DNA of 8,926 nucleotides from NCBI GenBank assembly GCA_013695395.1, contig JACDAP010000212.1, forward strand, positions 1-8,926. The letters run 5' to 3'. Source of the stretch: Solirubrobacterales bacterium (lineage in GTDB: Bacteria > Actinomycetota > Thermoleophilia > Solirubrobacterales > Solirubrobacteraceae). A program made the position numbers and the translations under genes. Below the pieces are notes generated by a model, which worked only from the letters and a program-made list of their open reading frames with translations, searched no databases and was not told the origin of the DNA. Positions 1 to 6,091 of the stretch are shown one piece after another (the stretch's first letter is position 1; each line of letters begins with the position of its first letter).

Positions 1-584
1 GCCTCGGGGAGGGAAGGCAGGGGCCCGGCCGTCAGCCCGGCGCCGCGGATCGCCCGGACGAGCGGGCCGACGAGCGCGACGGTCTCCTCGCACCCCGCGC
101 GGCGGGCGCCCGGTCCGAGCCCGTCGTGGGCGAGCACGATCGCACCGGGCCGCAGTGCACCCAGGACGCGGTCGAGGAGCAGCGGCGCGGGGTCCCCGGC
201 CCAGTCCTCGGTGTCGGCGGTCCAGTGCGTCAGGGTCAGTCCCCGCGCTCGGGCGAGCTCCTGCGTCCACGGGCCGAGCACGCCCCACGGGGTCCGCCAG
301 CGGGAGGGCTCGACGCCCCGCTCGGCCAGCACCGAGAGCGCCGAGTCGGTGTCACGCTCGAGCGCGTCGCGGTCCACGTCGGTGTGGCGGTGGTGTTCGT
401 GACAGTGCAGCTGGACGTCGTGCCCGGCCGCGCGCGTGCGCTCGATCAGGTCCGGGTGCCGAGCCGCGGCGCCGCCCATGACGAAGAAGGTGGCGTGGAC
501 GTCGTGCACGCCGAGGGCGTCCAGCAGCAGCGGCGTCCACTCGGGATCCGGTCCGTCGTCGAACGTGAGCGCCACGTTCGTCAT
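1..584 (-). CDS. Polysaccharide deacetylase, NodB-homology domain (partial, C-terminus cut by window edge)
   Basis: This is a metal-dependent carbohydrate esterase of the NodB (CE4) type, which removes N- or O-acetyl groups from polymers such as peptidoglycan or chitin-like glycans. 194 residues are visible. The catalytic motifs are all present: TFDDGP at residues 7-12 (Asp9 base, Asp10 metal ligand); HCHEH at 60-64, giving the two metal His, with Cys where Ser/Thr is usual; RTPWG at 97-101; Asp124 and Trp128 in the WTADTEDW stretch; and LAHDG with His153. The ATG start at 584 is well supported by GGAGG at 593-589, four bases upstream. The start overlaps the gpgS stop (ATGA), so the two are probably co-transcribed and translationally coupled. 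There is no room for a signal peptide before TFDDGP, so the protein may be cytoplasmic or act on a soluble substrate. The exact substrate cannot be told. Confidence 0.9.
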   Translation of the reverse strand, partial: MTNVALTFDDGPDPEWTPLLLDALGVHDVHATFFVMGGAAARHPDLIERTRAAGHDVQLHCHEHHRHTDVDRDALERDTDSALSVLAERGVEPSRWRTPWGVLGPWTQELARARGLTLTHWTADTEDWAGDPAPLLLDRVLGALRPGAIVLAHDGLGPGARRAGCEETVALVGPLVRAIRGAGLTAGPLPSLPE

Positions 585-1441
585 GCGACCTCCAGCGCGA
601 GCGAGCGCAACGGCGGGCGAACCGGCACCTCGGACGGGAGGATGTCCCCGGCGAGCGTGCCGTCGCAGACCAGCCGGGCGCAGACCGCTCCCAGCACCTC
701 GTCGGCCATCGCGCCGAGCTCGGACAGCGGCCGGTGGCGGTTCTGGCGCACGTCGAGGTCGACCTCGGCGATGGCGCCCGCGCCGCACCGGGCGGCGACG
801 TCGAGCAGGAGGCCGACGTCCACGCCGTACCCGCAGGTGAACGGCAGCGCGGCGAGCAGCTCCCGCGGCGCGGCGATCTCACCGGCCAGCGGCTGGCGCA
901 GCCACGCGAGCTCGGGGCGGAAGCGGCGCAGCAGCGGCAGTGCGGTCAGCTCGGTGACCCGGCCCCCGCCGTCGGGCTGCGGCGTACCCCGGCCGCTGTC
1001 GAACGGCCGACGGTAGGCGCCCTTGACCAGCTCGACGTGCCGCTCGCAGAGCAGCGGACCGAGCAGGCCGCAGGCGAAGTGGGGGCTGAAGGCACGGGTG
1101 TCGGCGTCGAGGAAGCAGACGATCTCGCCGCGCGCCGCGGCGAGCGCTCGCCACATCGCGTCCCCCTTGCCCCGCACCGGGCCGTGTTCGGGGAGCACGT
1201 CGGCCTGGGCGACCACATCGGCGCCGGCGGCCCGGGCGCGGGCGGCGGTGTCGTCCCGCGAATCGTCGGCGACGAGCACCTGATCGACGACGCCCGCCTC
1301 GACGAGCTCCATGAGGCGACCGACGATCTCACCGACCGTCCGCTCCTCGTCCTTGGCGGGGAGGAGGACGCTCACCGTGCGCTCGCGCTCGGCGGCCAGG
1401 CGCTCGGCGGGGTAGCCGTGATGATCGAAGCGGCGACGCAT
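581..1441 (-). CDS. gpgS: Glucosyl-3-phosphoglycerate synthase (GT81 family)
   Basis: The enzyme transfers glucose from an NDP-glucose donor to 3-phosphoglycerate. This is the first step to glucosylglycerate, a compatible solute, and in mycobacteria to methylglucose lipopolysaccharide. The 286-residue product has a GT-A fold: SVLLPAKDEERTV (24-36) near the N-terminus, the metal/nucleotide motif DAD at 112-114 (DSD in mycobacteria), LVKGAYRRPF (138-147), GGGRVTEL (158-165), RPELAWLRQPLAGE (175-188) and GYGVD (204-208). The block VDLDVRQNRHRPLSELG (227-243) is diagnostic. It lacks roughly 40 N- and C-terminal residues compared with the mycobacterial enzyme (about 324). Two positions differ from the mycobacterial active site as I remember it: Asp208 replaces a Glu, and Asn234 sits where a metal-binding His is expected, with His at 236. 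The ATG at 1441 is the only good start; the reading frame stays open far upstream only as antisense to the SDR gene. It overlaps the deacetylase by ATGA. Confidence 0.9.
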   Translation of the reverse strand: MRRRFDHHGYPAERLAAERERTVSVLLPAKDEERTVGEIVGRLMELVEAGVVDQVLVADDSRDDTAARARAAGADVVAQADVLPEHGPVRGKGDAMWRALAAARGEIVCFLDADTRAFSPHFACGLLGPLLCERHVELVKGAYRRPFDSGRGTPQPDGGGRVTELTALPLLRRFRPELAWLRQPLAGEIAAPRELLAALPFTCGYGVDVGLLLDVAARCGAGAIAEVDLDVRQNRHRPLSELGAMADEVLGAVCARLVCDGTLAGDILPSEVPVRPPLRSLALEVA

Positions 1442-1552
1442 GCCGTAGTCATTCCCCGGTGCAGGCACCCCGCAAGCCCCCGAGCGGTGCGGTGAGCGCC
1501 GCGGCGCCCGCTTCGTGAACCGGCGGCGGGCTTGGAGCGGACCTCCACCGCC

Positions 1553-2515
1553 ATGCTCGCCACCGAACCACTCGTCCCGTCCCCCGACCACGCCTCCGGG
1601 CAGCAGGGCCTGGCCGTTCTCGTCACCGGAGCGAGCGGCTACGTCGGCAGTCGGCTGACCCCGCAGCTGCTCGGGGACGGCCACCGCGTCCGCGGGTTCG
1701 TCCGCGACGCCGACAAGCTCGAGTCCCGAGACATCGAGGTCGCCGAGGGCGACGCCGAGACCGGCGAGGGGCTGCGCGAGGCGATGGAGGGCGTCGACGT
1801 CGTGTTCTTCCTCATCCACGCCATGGACGGCGGCGCGGAGTTCGGCGAGACCGAACGGCAGACCGCCGAGCACACCGTCGAGGCCGCCCAGGCCCACTCG
1901 GTGCGGCGGGTCGTCTACCTGGGTGGCGTGCTCCCCGAGGAGGATCGCTCCGGCGGTTCCGAGCACCTGGAGAGCCGCCGCGAGGTCGAGGACCTCCTGC
2001 TCGACGGCTTTCCCGAGGCGGTCGCCCTGCGCGCGAGCATGCTGATCGGTGCGGGGTCCGCCTCCTTCGACCTGCTCGCCGGCCTCGTGGAGCGGCTGCC
2101 GCTTCTGGCCCTCCCCGCGTGGCAGGACAATCGGACCGCGCCGATCGACGAGCGCGACGCGATCGAGTACCTCGTTCGCAGCGCCACCCTCGACCTCGCC
2201 GGCGACGCGCGCCGCACCTTCGACATCGGCGGACCCGAGGAGATGACCTACGGCACGATGGTCGAGCGGATCGCGGCGCTCGCCGGTCGCGAGCGACCGA
2301 GCGTTCGGCTGCCCGTTTCCGCCACCCCGGTAGCCTCCCGTGTCGCCGCGGCGACGACCGGGCAGGAGCACGCCCTCGTCGAGCCGCTCATGCGCTCCCT
2401 CGAATACGACCTGATCCCGGACACCACCGCCGCAGACGCCGCGTTCGGCCTCCGGCCGCGCGGCTTCGACGAGTCCGTCCGCTGGGCGCTCGCCGAGCGC
2501 GGGCGCGGAGAGTAG
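1553..2515 (+). CDS. NAD(P)-binding atypical SDR / NmrA-like oxidoreductase
   Basis: This is a 320-residue Rossmann-fold protein of the atypical short-chain dehydrogenase group (NmrA/YbjT-like, COG0702-type). The nucleotide-binding loop TGASGYVG is at residues 25-32, and Arg51 in GFVRDADKL suggests NADP(H). VFFLIHAMDG (84-93) matches the 'LVHSM' region of YbjT-type proteins, and VVYLGGV (120-126) follows. Asp199-Asp202 (DERD) and the FDIGGPEEMTY segment (223-233) are typical of the substrate-side region of this group. The canonical YxxxK pair of classical SDRs is absent, so it may be a regulator or NAD(P) sensor instead of an oxidoreductase. No partner or substrate can be inferred. I chose ATG 1553; an in-frame TTG at 1532 would add seven residues, and neither has a clear ribosome binding site. 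It is divergent from gpgS across a 111-base gap that contains a perfect 12-base palindrome (1496-1507). Confidence 0.82.
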   Translation: MLATEPLVPSPDHASGQQGLAVLVTGASGYVGSRLTPQLLGDGHRVRGFVRDADKLESRDIEVAEGDAETGEGLREAMEGVDVVFFLIHAMDGGAEFGETERQTAEHTVEAAQAHSVRRVVYLGGVLPEEDRSGGSEHLESRREVEDLLLDGFPEAVALRASMLIGAGSASFDLLAGLVERLPLLALPAWQDNRTAPIDERDAIEYLVRSATLDLAGDARRTFDIGGPEEMTYGTMVERIAALAGRERPSVRLPVSATPVASRVAAATTGQEHALVEPLMRSLEYDLIPDTTAADAAFGLRPRGFDESVRWALAERGRGE

Positions 2516-2555
2516 CCCGGACCTGGTCCCGGTACAGAAAGGGCGATGTCACACC

Positions 2556-2561
2556 GAGGAG
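2556..2561 (+). promoter_or_regulatory. Strong ribosome binding site of the ten-codon ORF
   Basis: GAGGAG lies seven bases before ATG 2569. It is the best Shine-Dalgarno sequence between the SDR stop and the 149-residue hypothetical gene, whose own ATG at 2603 has none. Ribosomes are therefore expected to enter at 2569. Confidence 0.6.
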
Positions 2562-2568
2562 CCCCCGC

Positions 2569-2601
2569 ATGTCCACCACCGCGACCCCGCTGATCGACTG
2601 A
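2569..2601 (+). CDS. Ten-codon upstream ORF (leader peptide MSTTATPLID, or frameshifted N-terminus)
   Basis: The ORF encodes the peptide MSTTATPLID and stops with TGA at 2599-2601, one base before the ATG of the next gene (TGACATG). It has a strong ribosome binding site at 2556-2561, while the downstream gene has none, so reinitiation after the stop is the simplest way the larger gene would be translated. The peptide contains no run of one amino acid, so classic attenuation by a charged tRNA is not indicated. Alternatively, loss of a single base near the TGA would fuse this peptide in frame with the 149-residue protein, making this the true N-terminus with an indel or a sequencing error. I cannot decide between these from one sequence. 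Confidence 0.45.
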   Translation: MSTTATPLID

Positions 2602-2602
2602 C

Positions 2603-3052
2603 ATGGCCCGGGAGCGAGAGAACGGGCCAGGCCCCGAGCACCGTCGCCCGCCGGGAGCAAGCGATCTCGAGGTGGAGGCCGCGGGGAAGATGACCGAGGC
2701 GCTCGAGACGCTCGAGCGCGCGCGCGGCCACCTGCTCTCCTTCCACCAGCTCATGGGCTCGACCGACCTCAAGCTCGACGAGGTCCTCGAGCTGCTCGAC
2801 CGGGCCGGGCATCCGCGCCTGCGCACGGCGCTCGAAGAGGATCTCGTCGGCCGCAACGTGCTCGACGGACGGTGGACCTTCCAGCTCATCGACGAGTTCG
2901 AGGACGGCTACCACGAGTGCATCCTCGAGCACGAGCGCGCGATACGCGACGCCCTCACGGGCGGACGCCGCCACGTCTTCGAGGCGGAGATGAAGGAGGA
3001 GCGCCGGACGCACGGGCGCCACGGCCACGAGGCCCGACCGGCGACCAACTGA
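2603..3052 (+). CDS. Conserved hypothetical protein of actinobacterial type, 149 aa
   Basis: The function is unknown. The first 20 residues are charged and low in complexity. From residue 22 (LEVEAAGKMTEALETLERAR) the sequence is dense in charged and aliphatic residues and predicted mostly helical. Notable stretches are LSFHQLMG (45-52), LVGRNVLDGRWTFQLIDEFEDGY (81-103), where the aromatics and acids look conserved in type, and the C-terminal GGRRHVFEAEMKEERRTHGRHGHEA (120-144), which is basic and His-rich. There is no signal peptide, membrane segment or Cys motif, so it is probably cytoplasmic. I believe close relatives occur widely in actinobacteria, but that is memory, not a search. ATG 2603 lacks a ribosome binding site and follows the stop of a ten-codon ORF by one base, so translation is probably coupled. 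It converges with the alpha/beta hydrolase gene, leaving 45 bases between the stops. Confidence 0.8.
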   Translation: MARERENGPGPEHRRPPGASDLEVEAAGKMTEALETLERARGHLLSFHQLMGSTDLKLDEVLELLDRAGHPRLRTALEEDLVGRNVLDGRWTFQLIDEFEDGYHECILEHERAIRDALTGGRRHVFEAEMKEERRTHGRHGHEARPATN

Positions 3053-3097
3053 CGCAGACGCCCGCCGCGAGAGTCACGGTTGTCCGGTGGCGAGCGG

Positions 3098-3718
3098 CTA
3101 CCCCAACAGCACCTCGACCGCGAAGTCCGCTGCGGGGACGACGAAGCGGCGACCGTGGCGGAGCATCGCGTGCCGGCCGCCCTCGACGACCACGTGCTCG
3201 ACCGGCACCCGCCGCGAAAGCGCTCGGGCGACCGCGGCCGAGCGGGTCGGGCTCGCGATGCGGTCGGCCGAGCCGTGCAGGATCAGCACGCGCTGGTCGC
3301 TCAGGCCCGACGGGAGATCGTCCGGATAGACCCACGGGGCCAGTGCGACCACGCCCCGCACCCCGGGCCGGCCCGCGCTCAGCAGCGCGGCCCGCCCGCC
3401 GAGGGAGTGACCGACCAGACAACTGGGGATCCCGTCGCCGAGCCGGTCGGCGATCTGCGCGAGCGCCCAGGTGGCGTCGTGGAGCGGCGTGTGTCGCGTG
3501 TCCCAGCCCCGCGCCGAGTTCAGCAGCCGAAAGACGGCCAGCCGCCTGCGGTCCCGGCGGGCGATCCGCCGCGCGATCGGGACCATGCGCAGCACCGAGA
3601 GCTGCGTGGGGCTGACCGCCATCGCCTCCCGCCGCTGCGCGCCGCCGTGCAGCACCAGCACGGCGCCATCGGGGTTGGCGGGCACCGCCACATCGATCAG
3701 CTTCGGCTCGAGCTTCAT
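3098..3718 (-). CDS. Small alpha/beta hydrolase (dienelactone hydrolase/lipase-like)
   Basis: This is a 206-residue serine hydrolase of the alpha/beta fold with no cap domain large enough to identify a subclass. LVLHGG (21-26) supplies the oxyanion-hole strand turn. GHSLGG (103-108) is the nucleophile elbow with Ser105. [10 protein letters not shown] (145-154) gives Asp152, and EGGRHAML (179-186) gives His183, completing a catalytic triad in the normal order. The N-terminus starts directly at the first strand without a signal peptide, so it is probably cytoplasmic. The substrate cannot be predicted; esters or lactones are typical. ATG 3718 is abutted by six G residues (3724-3719), which is too close to be an ideal ribosome binding site, but no better in-frame start precedes it. 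It is divergent from the PfpI/HAD pair across 125 bases. Confidence 0.88.
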   Translation of the reverse strand: MKLEPKLIDVAVPANPDGAVLVLHGGAQRREAMAVSPTQLSVLRMVPIARRIARRDRRRLAVFRLLNSARGWDTRHTPLHDATWALAQIADRLGDGIPSCLVGHSLGGRAALLSAGRPGVRGVVALAPWVYPDDLPSGLSDQRVLILHGSADRIASPTRSAAVARALSRRVPVEHVVVEGGRHAMLRHGRRFVVPAADFAVEVLLG

Positions 3719-3843
3719 CCCCCCGGTCTATCCACCGCGCTGCTCAGCGGCCTCAGATTGGCGCGTGCGAACGCTGCCCCGTTCACGCCGCACCTGCACC
3801 GGGCATCGGTCAGCGACCACCCACGAACAAGGCGGAGCTCCCC

Positions 3844-4065
3844 ATGGCCACACCTCTCGCAGGCAAGAAGGTCGCGATCCTCGCCGCCGACCGCCTGACC
3901 TCCTACCCGTCGATCCGCACCGACCTGAGGAACGCCGGAGCCACCGTGGTCGACGAGGAGGTCGTGACGGACCGCGGCCTCGTGACGAGCCAAAGCCCGG
4001 ACGACCTGCCCGCCTTCTGCGCGAAGATCGTCGAGGAGTTCGCGGCGGGGCCGCACGAGCGATGA
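3844..4065 (+). CDS. DJ-1/PfpI-family protein with internal in-frame deletion (non-catalytic remnant)
   Basis: The 73-residue ORF joins the two ends of a PfpI/DJ-1 protein. Residues 1-16 ([16 protein letters not shown]) match the usual N-terminal strand. Residues 17-67 ([20 protein letters not shown], then [24 protein letters not shown]) match the C-terminal part that normally follows the nucleophile-elbow region. A normal member is about 180 residues, so roughly 110 are missing, including the catalytic Cys in the 'CHGP' elbow and the acidic residue that activates it. The remaining Cys lies near the C-terminus and is not the nucleophile. The frame is intact, and GGCGGAG at 3831-3837 is a good ribosome binding site six bases before the ATG, so it is probably still translated. 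Its stop overlaps the HAD start (ATGA). It could be a recent deletion, a decaying gene or an assembly collapse. Peptidase, deglycase or chaperone activity of the family is not expected here. Confidence 0.8.
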   Translation: MATPLAGKKVAILAADRLTSYPSIRTDLRNAGATVVDEEVVTDRGLVTSQSPDDLPAFCAKIVEEFAAGPHER

Positions 4066-4733
4066 TCGCGATCCTCGACATCGACGGCACACTCGTCGAC
4101 TCGAACTATCAACATGCCCTCGCCTGGTTCCGGGCGCTCCGTGACCACGGGGTGATCGCCCCGATCTGGAAGCTCCACCGCGCGATCGGGATGGGCGGCG
4201 ACCAGCTCGTCACCCACGTCGTCGGCGAGGAGGTCGAGAAGCGGCTCGGCGACGCGGTGCGCGAGAGCCAGGGCGAGCACTACGCGACGATGATCGACGA
4301 GGTGCAGCCCCTGGAGGGTTCACGCGAGCTCGTCCTCGCCCTCAAGGGAGCCGGGCACACGATCGTGATGGCCTCGAGCGCCAAGCCCGAGGAGGTCGAC
4401 CACTACCTCGACCTGCTCGCCGCCCGCACGCTCGCCGACGCGTGGACCGGCGCCGGGGACGTCGAGCAGACCAAGCCCGAGCCCGACCTGGTGCTCGCCG
4501 CGCTCGAGAAGGCGGCCGCGCTGCGCGAGGAAGACGGGGACCTCGCGGGTGAGGCGGTGATGATCGGCGACTCCGTCTGGGACGTGGAGGCCGCCGCGCG
4601 GGCGAAGGTCACGACCTACGCGGTCCTCACCGGCGGCTTCAGCGAGGCCGAGCTCACCGAGGCGGGCGCCGAGAAGGTCTTCGGCTCGGTGCAAGAGCTC
4701 GTCGACCGGCTCTCGGAGACCGACCTGTGTTGA
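4062..4733 (+). CDS. HAD-superfamily hydrolase, subfamily IA (phosphatase-like)
   Basis: This 223-residue protein carries all four HAD motifs. Motif I is DIDGTLVDS from residue 6 (nucleophile Asp6, acid/base Asp8). Motif II is VMASS (102-106) with a Ser. Motif III is Lys138 in TKPEPD. Motif IV is [10 protein letters not shown] (169-178) with Asp170 and Asp174. A helical cap lies between motifs I and II (about 15-85), as in phosphoglycolate phosphatase and beta-phosphoglucomutase relatives. The expected reaction is hydrolysis of a small phosphorylated metabolite with Mg2+; the substrate cannot be told. The ATG at 4062 overlaps the stop of the PfpI remnant and has no strong ribosome binding site of its own, so expression probably depends on translation of the remnant. 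A hairpin follows the stop by 21 bases. Confidence 0.9.
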   Translation: MIAILDIDGTLVDSNYQHALAWFRALRDHGVIAPIWKLHRAIGMGGDQLVTHVVGEEVEKRLGDAVRESQGEHYATMIDEVQPLEGSRELVLALKGAGHTIVMASSAKPEEVDHYLDLLAARTLADAWTGAGDVEQTKPEPDLVLAALEKAAALREEDGDLAGEAVMIGDSVWDVEAAARAKVTTYAVLTGGFSEAELTEAGAEKVFGSVQELVDRLSETDLC

Positions 4734-4754
4734 TTTCCCACCATCACGGGTGAC

Positions 4755-4773
4755 TGCCCGGCTGCTGCGGGCA
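4755..4773 (+). terminator. Short GC-rich hairpin after the HAD gene
   Basis: TGCCCG (4755-4760) pairs with CGGGCA (4768-4773) around a seven-base loop. It lies 21 bases past the HAD stop and ends 11 bases before the next ATG. There is no T tract. It could end HAD transcription or shape the leader of the small gene that follows. Confidence 0.4.
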
Positions 4774-4784
4774 CCTTGGCACGC

Positions 4785-5048
4785 ATGGATGACGACGACC
4801 GTGAGAACCACTTCTTCAGCGTGCTCGGCGGCGCCGTGGAGGCCGCCCGGATCGGCGGCCTCTGCGTCCGCGTCGAGCTCGAGGACGGCACGACGGTCGA
4901 GGGCGTGCCGGAGGACTCACCGCTCGCCGAGGGCAAGAACGTGACCGAGATCGACCACAGCGGCGTCCGGGCCGACCTCGTGCTCGGCGACACGCTCGTG
5001 ATGGTGAGCCGGATCCGCCGCTTCGCCGTCGACCGGCCCCAGTCATGA
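4785..5048 (+). CDS. Small conserved hypothetical protein, possible Sm-like beta fold, 87 aa
   Basis: The protein begins with an acidic stretch (MDDDDRENHF) and a short helix-like segment (11-24). Then come alternating strands: LCVRVELEDGTTVEGVP (26-42), NVTEIDH (52-58), VRADLVLGDTLVMVSRIRRFAV (61-82). The order short helix, then about five strands with a DGxxxxG turn, resembles Sm/LSm-type folds, but I see no diagnostic RNA-binding residues, so this is only a structural guess. There is no signal peptide or membrane segment. ATG 4785 starts just before the acidic run; TTG 4776 would add three residues. No clear ribosome binding site precedes either. It lies 51 bases after the HAD stop on the same strand and converges with the MBL gene. 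Confidence 0.68.
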   Translation: MDDDDRENHFFSVLGGAVEAARIGGLCVRVELEDGTTVEGVPEDSPLAEGKNVTEIDHSGVRADLVLGDTLVMVSRIRRFAVDRPQS

Positions 5049-5082
5049 TCCAGTCGTGGTCGCAGCGCCACGCGAGGACGTT

Positions 5083-5106
5083 GCGGGCGACACGCACGTC
5101 GCCCGC
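5083..5106. terminator. Strong hairpin between convergent genes
   Basis: GCGGGCGAC (5083-5091) and GTCGCCCGC (5098-5106) form a perfect nine-base stem with a six-base loop. It sits between the stop of the 87-residue gene (5048) and the stop of the MBL gene (5126), so it can serve both directions. No T tract follows on either strand. Confidence 0.65.
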
Positions 5107-5125
5107 GCGGAGGCTCGGAGACTTC

Positions 5126-5878
5126 CTACGGGCTCGTCGCGCGGACCCGCGCGACCGCCTCAGAGGGGCTCAGGAGGATCGGGCCACCGTGCCCTGGGAG
5201 GATCGTGTCGGCGTCGAGTCCCTCGAGGTTGGCGAGCGAGGCGCGGGTGCGCTCAGGGTCGCCGTTGAGCGCGTCGGGCATGAGGCGCGGGCCGGTCTCC
5301 CGCGTCAGCACGTCGAGGTTGGTGAGGGCGTCGCCCGCGATGAGCACCCCGCCTGAGAGCAGGAGCGAGACGTGCCCCTCGGTGTGGCCGGGGGTGGCGA
5401 CCACCCGGGGTCGCCCGGGCACGTCGAGCTCGTCCCCGATGTCGAACGGGGTCACCTCGTCGACCCAGGTGGGGGTCATGAAGCCGTGGGCGGTGGCGTG
5501 GAGGACGAAACCCGTCGCGCTCGGGCGCCAGAGGTGGGGCAGCAGACCCGGGACGAGGGCGAACGGTGAGGCGCCCTTTGCCTTGCCGCGGGCCCGTGCG
5601 ACCTCCTCGCGGGCGACGAAGACGGTGGCACCGGTCTCCTCGCGGACCTTGGCCGCCGCACCGAGGTGGTCGGGGTGCGCGTGGGTGAGCACGACGGACT
5701 TCAGGTCGCCGGGCGCGCGCCCGAGCTCACGCACCGCCGCCTCGATCGTCGGCCAGCTGCGCGGCCAGCCGGCGTCGACGAGGGCGACCTCGCCACCGTC
5801 CTCGAGGAGGTAGAAATTGACGAGTCCGTCCGCGACGAGGTGGACGCCGGGAGCGATCTGGTCGGTGCGCGTGGTCAT
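5126..5878 (-). CDS. Metallo-beta-lactamase-fold hydrolase (glyoxalase II-like)
   Basis: This 250-residue protein has the complete dinuclear metal site of the MBL fold. THAHPDH (65-71) gives His66, His68, Asp70 and His71. ATPGHTEGH gives His165. LIAGDAL gives Asp183, and LPGHGGP gives His230. The start of the fold is also recognisable: VNFYLLEDGGEVALVDAGWP (20-39). The family includes hydroxyacylglutathione hydrolases, lactonases and other thioester/ester hydrolases; antibiotic resistance is not implied. An insert at about 95-140, with several aromatics and a His-rich part, lies between the first metal motif and His165 and may shape the substrate pocket. ATG 5878 is chosen because AAGGGGAGG lies just upstream; an upstream in-frame ATG at 5950 has no such site. 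It is cytoplasmic by lack of a signal sequence. Confidence 0.9.
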   Translation of the reverse strand: MTTRTDQIAPGVHLVADGLVNFYLLEDGGEVALVDAGWPRSWPTIEAAVRELGRAPGDLKSVVLTHAHPDHLGAAAKVREETGATVFVAREEVARARGKAKGASPFALVPGLLPHLWRPSATGFVLHATAHGFMTPTWVDEVTPFDIGDELDVPGRPRVVATPGHTEGHVSLLLSGGVLIAGDALTNLDVLTRETGPRLMPDALNGDPERTRASLANLEGLDADTILPGHGGPILLSPSEAVARVRATSP

Positions 5879-6043
5879 GTCCTCCCCTTGTCCGTTTTCC
5901 GGCGCGGCGAACCTTCCGCGGCCGGGCCAGGATGCCACGGGCGCGGGCACCGATGTCCGGCAAGGGACCCGCGCCGGGCTTTCGTCCGGGGGGCCCGCTC
6001 CAAGCGCTCGGCCGAGCTGACGCCGATGACCCGGTCTCGAGAG

Positions 6044-6083
6044 TTCCCGAAGAGGCTGCTCGGGAAGCGAGGCCCGGCTCGCT
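6044..6083 (-). terminator. Two tandem hairpins after the zinc-ribbon gene
   Basis: AGCGAG (6066-6071) pairs with CTCGCT (6078-6083), and TTCCCGA (6044-6050) pairs with TCGGGAA (6060-6066). The stems share one base, 6066. Read on the minus strand they begin nine bases after the stop at 6092, and no T tract follows. They lie within the 213-base gap before the MBL gene, for which I see no clear promoter. Confidence 0.5.
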
Positions 6084-6091
6084 CCGGTCCG

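Noticed and set aside
126..1495. Several plus-strand open frames across the deacetylase/gpgS region
   Set aside because: They are Arg/Pro/Ala-rich antisense shadows of two genes with complete catalytic motifs.
1496..1507. Perfect palindrome GCGCCGCGGCGC in the gpgS/SDR divergent gap
   Set aside because: It is made only of G and C in very GC-rich DNA, so chance is likely; not enough to call an operator.
1442..2371. A long minus-strand open frame extending gpgS upstream across the whole SDR gene
   Set aside because: Its sequence there is Arg/Gly-rich with no domain pattern, and it lies exactly antisense to the SDR gene with its TGASGYVG motif. In such GC-rich DNA, antisense frames stay open by codon bias.
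2516..2532. Near-palindrome CCCGGACCTGGTCCCGG just after the SDR stop
   Set aside because: One mismatch per arm and a very short stem make it a weak terminator candidate.
3471..4061. In-frame upstream extension of the HAD gene to a 420-residue protein
   Set aside because: The added residues are low in complexity and overlap the hydrolase and the PfpI remnant; HAD motif I begins six residues after ATG 4062, as is normal.
5126..5878. Antibiotic-resistance beta-lactamase
   Set aside because: The metal motif belongs to the whole MBL superfamily; there is no signal peptide and the sequence looks more like glyoxalase II/lactonase-type hydrolases.
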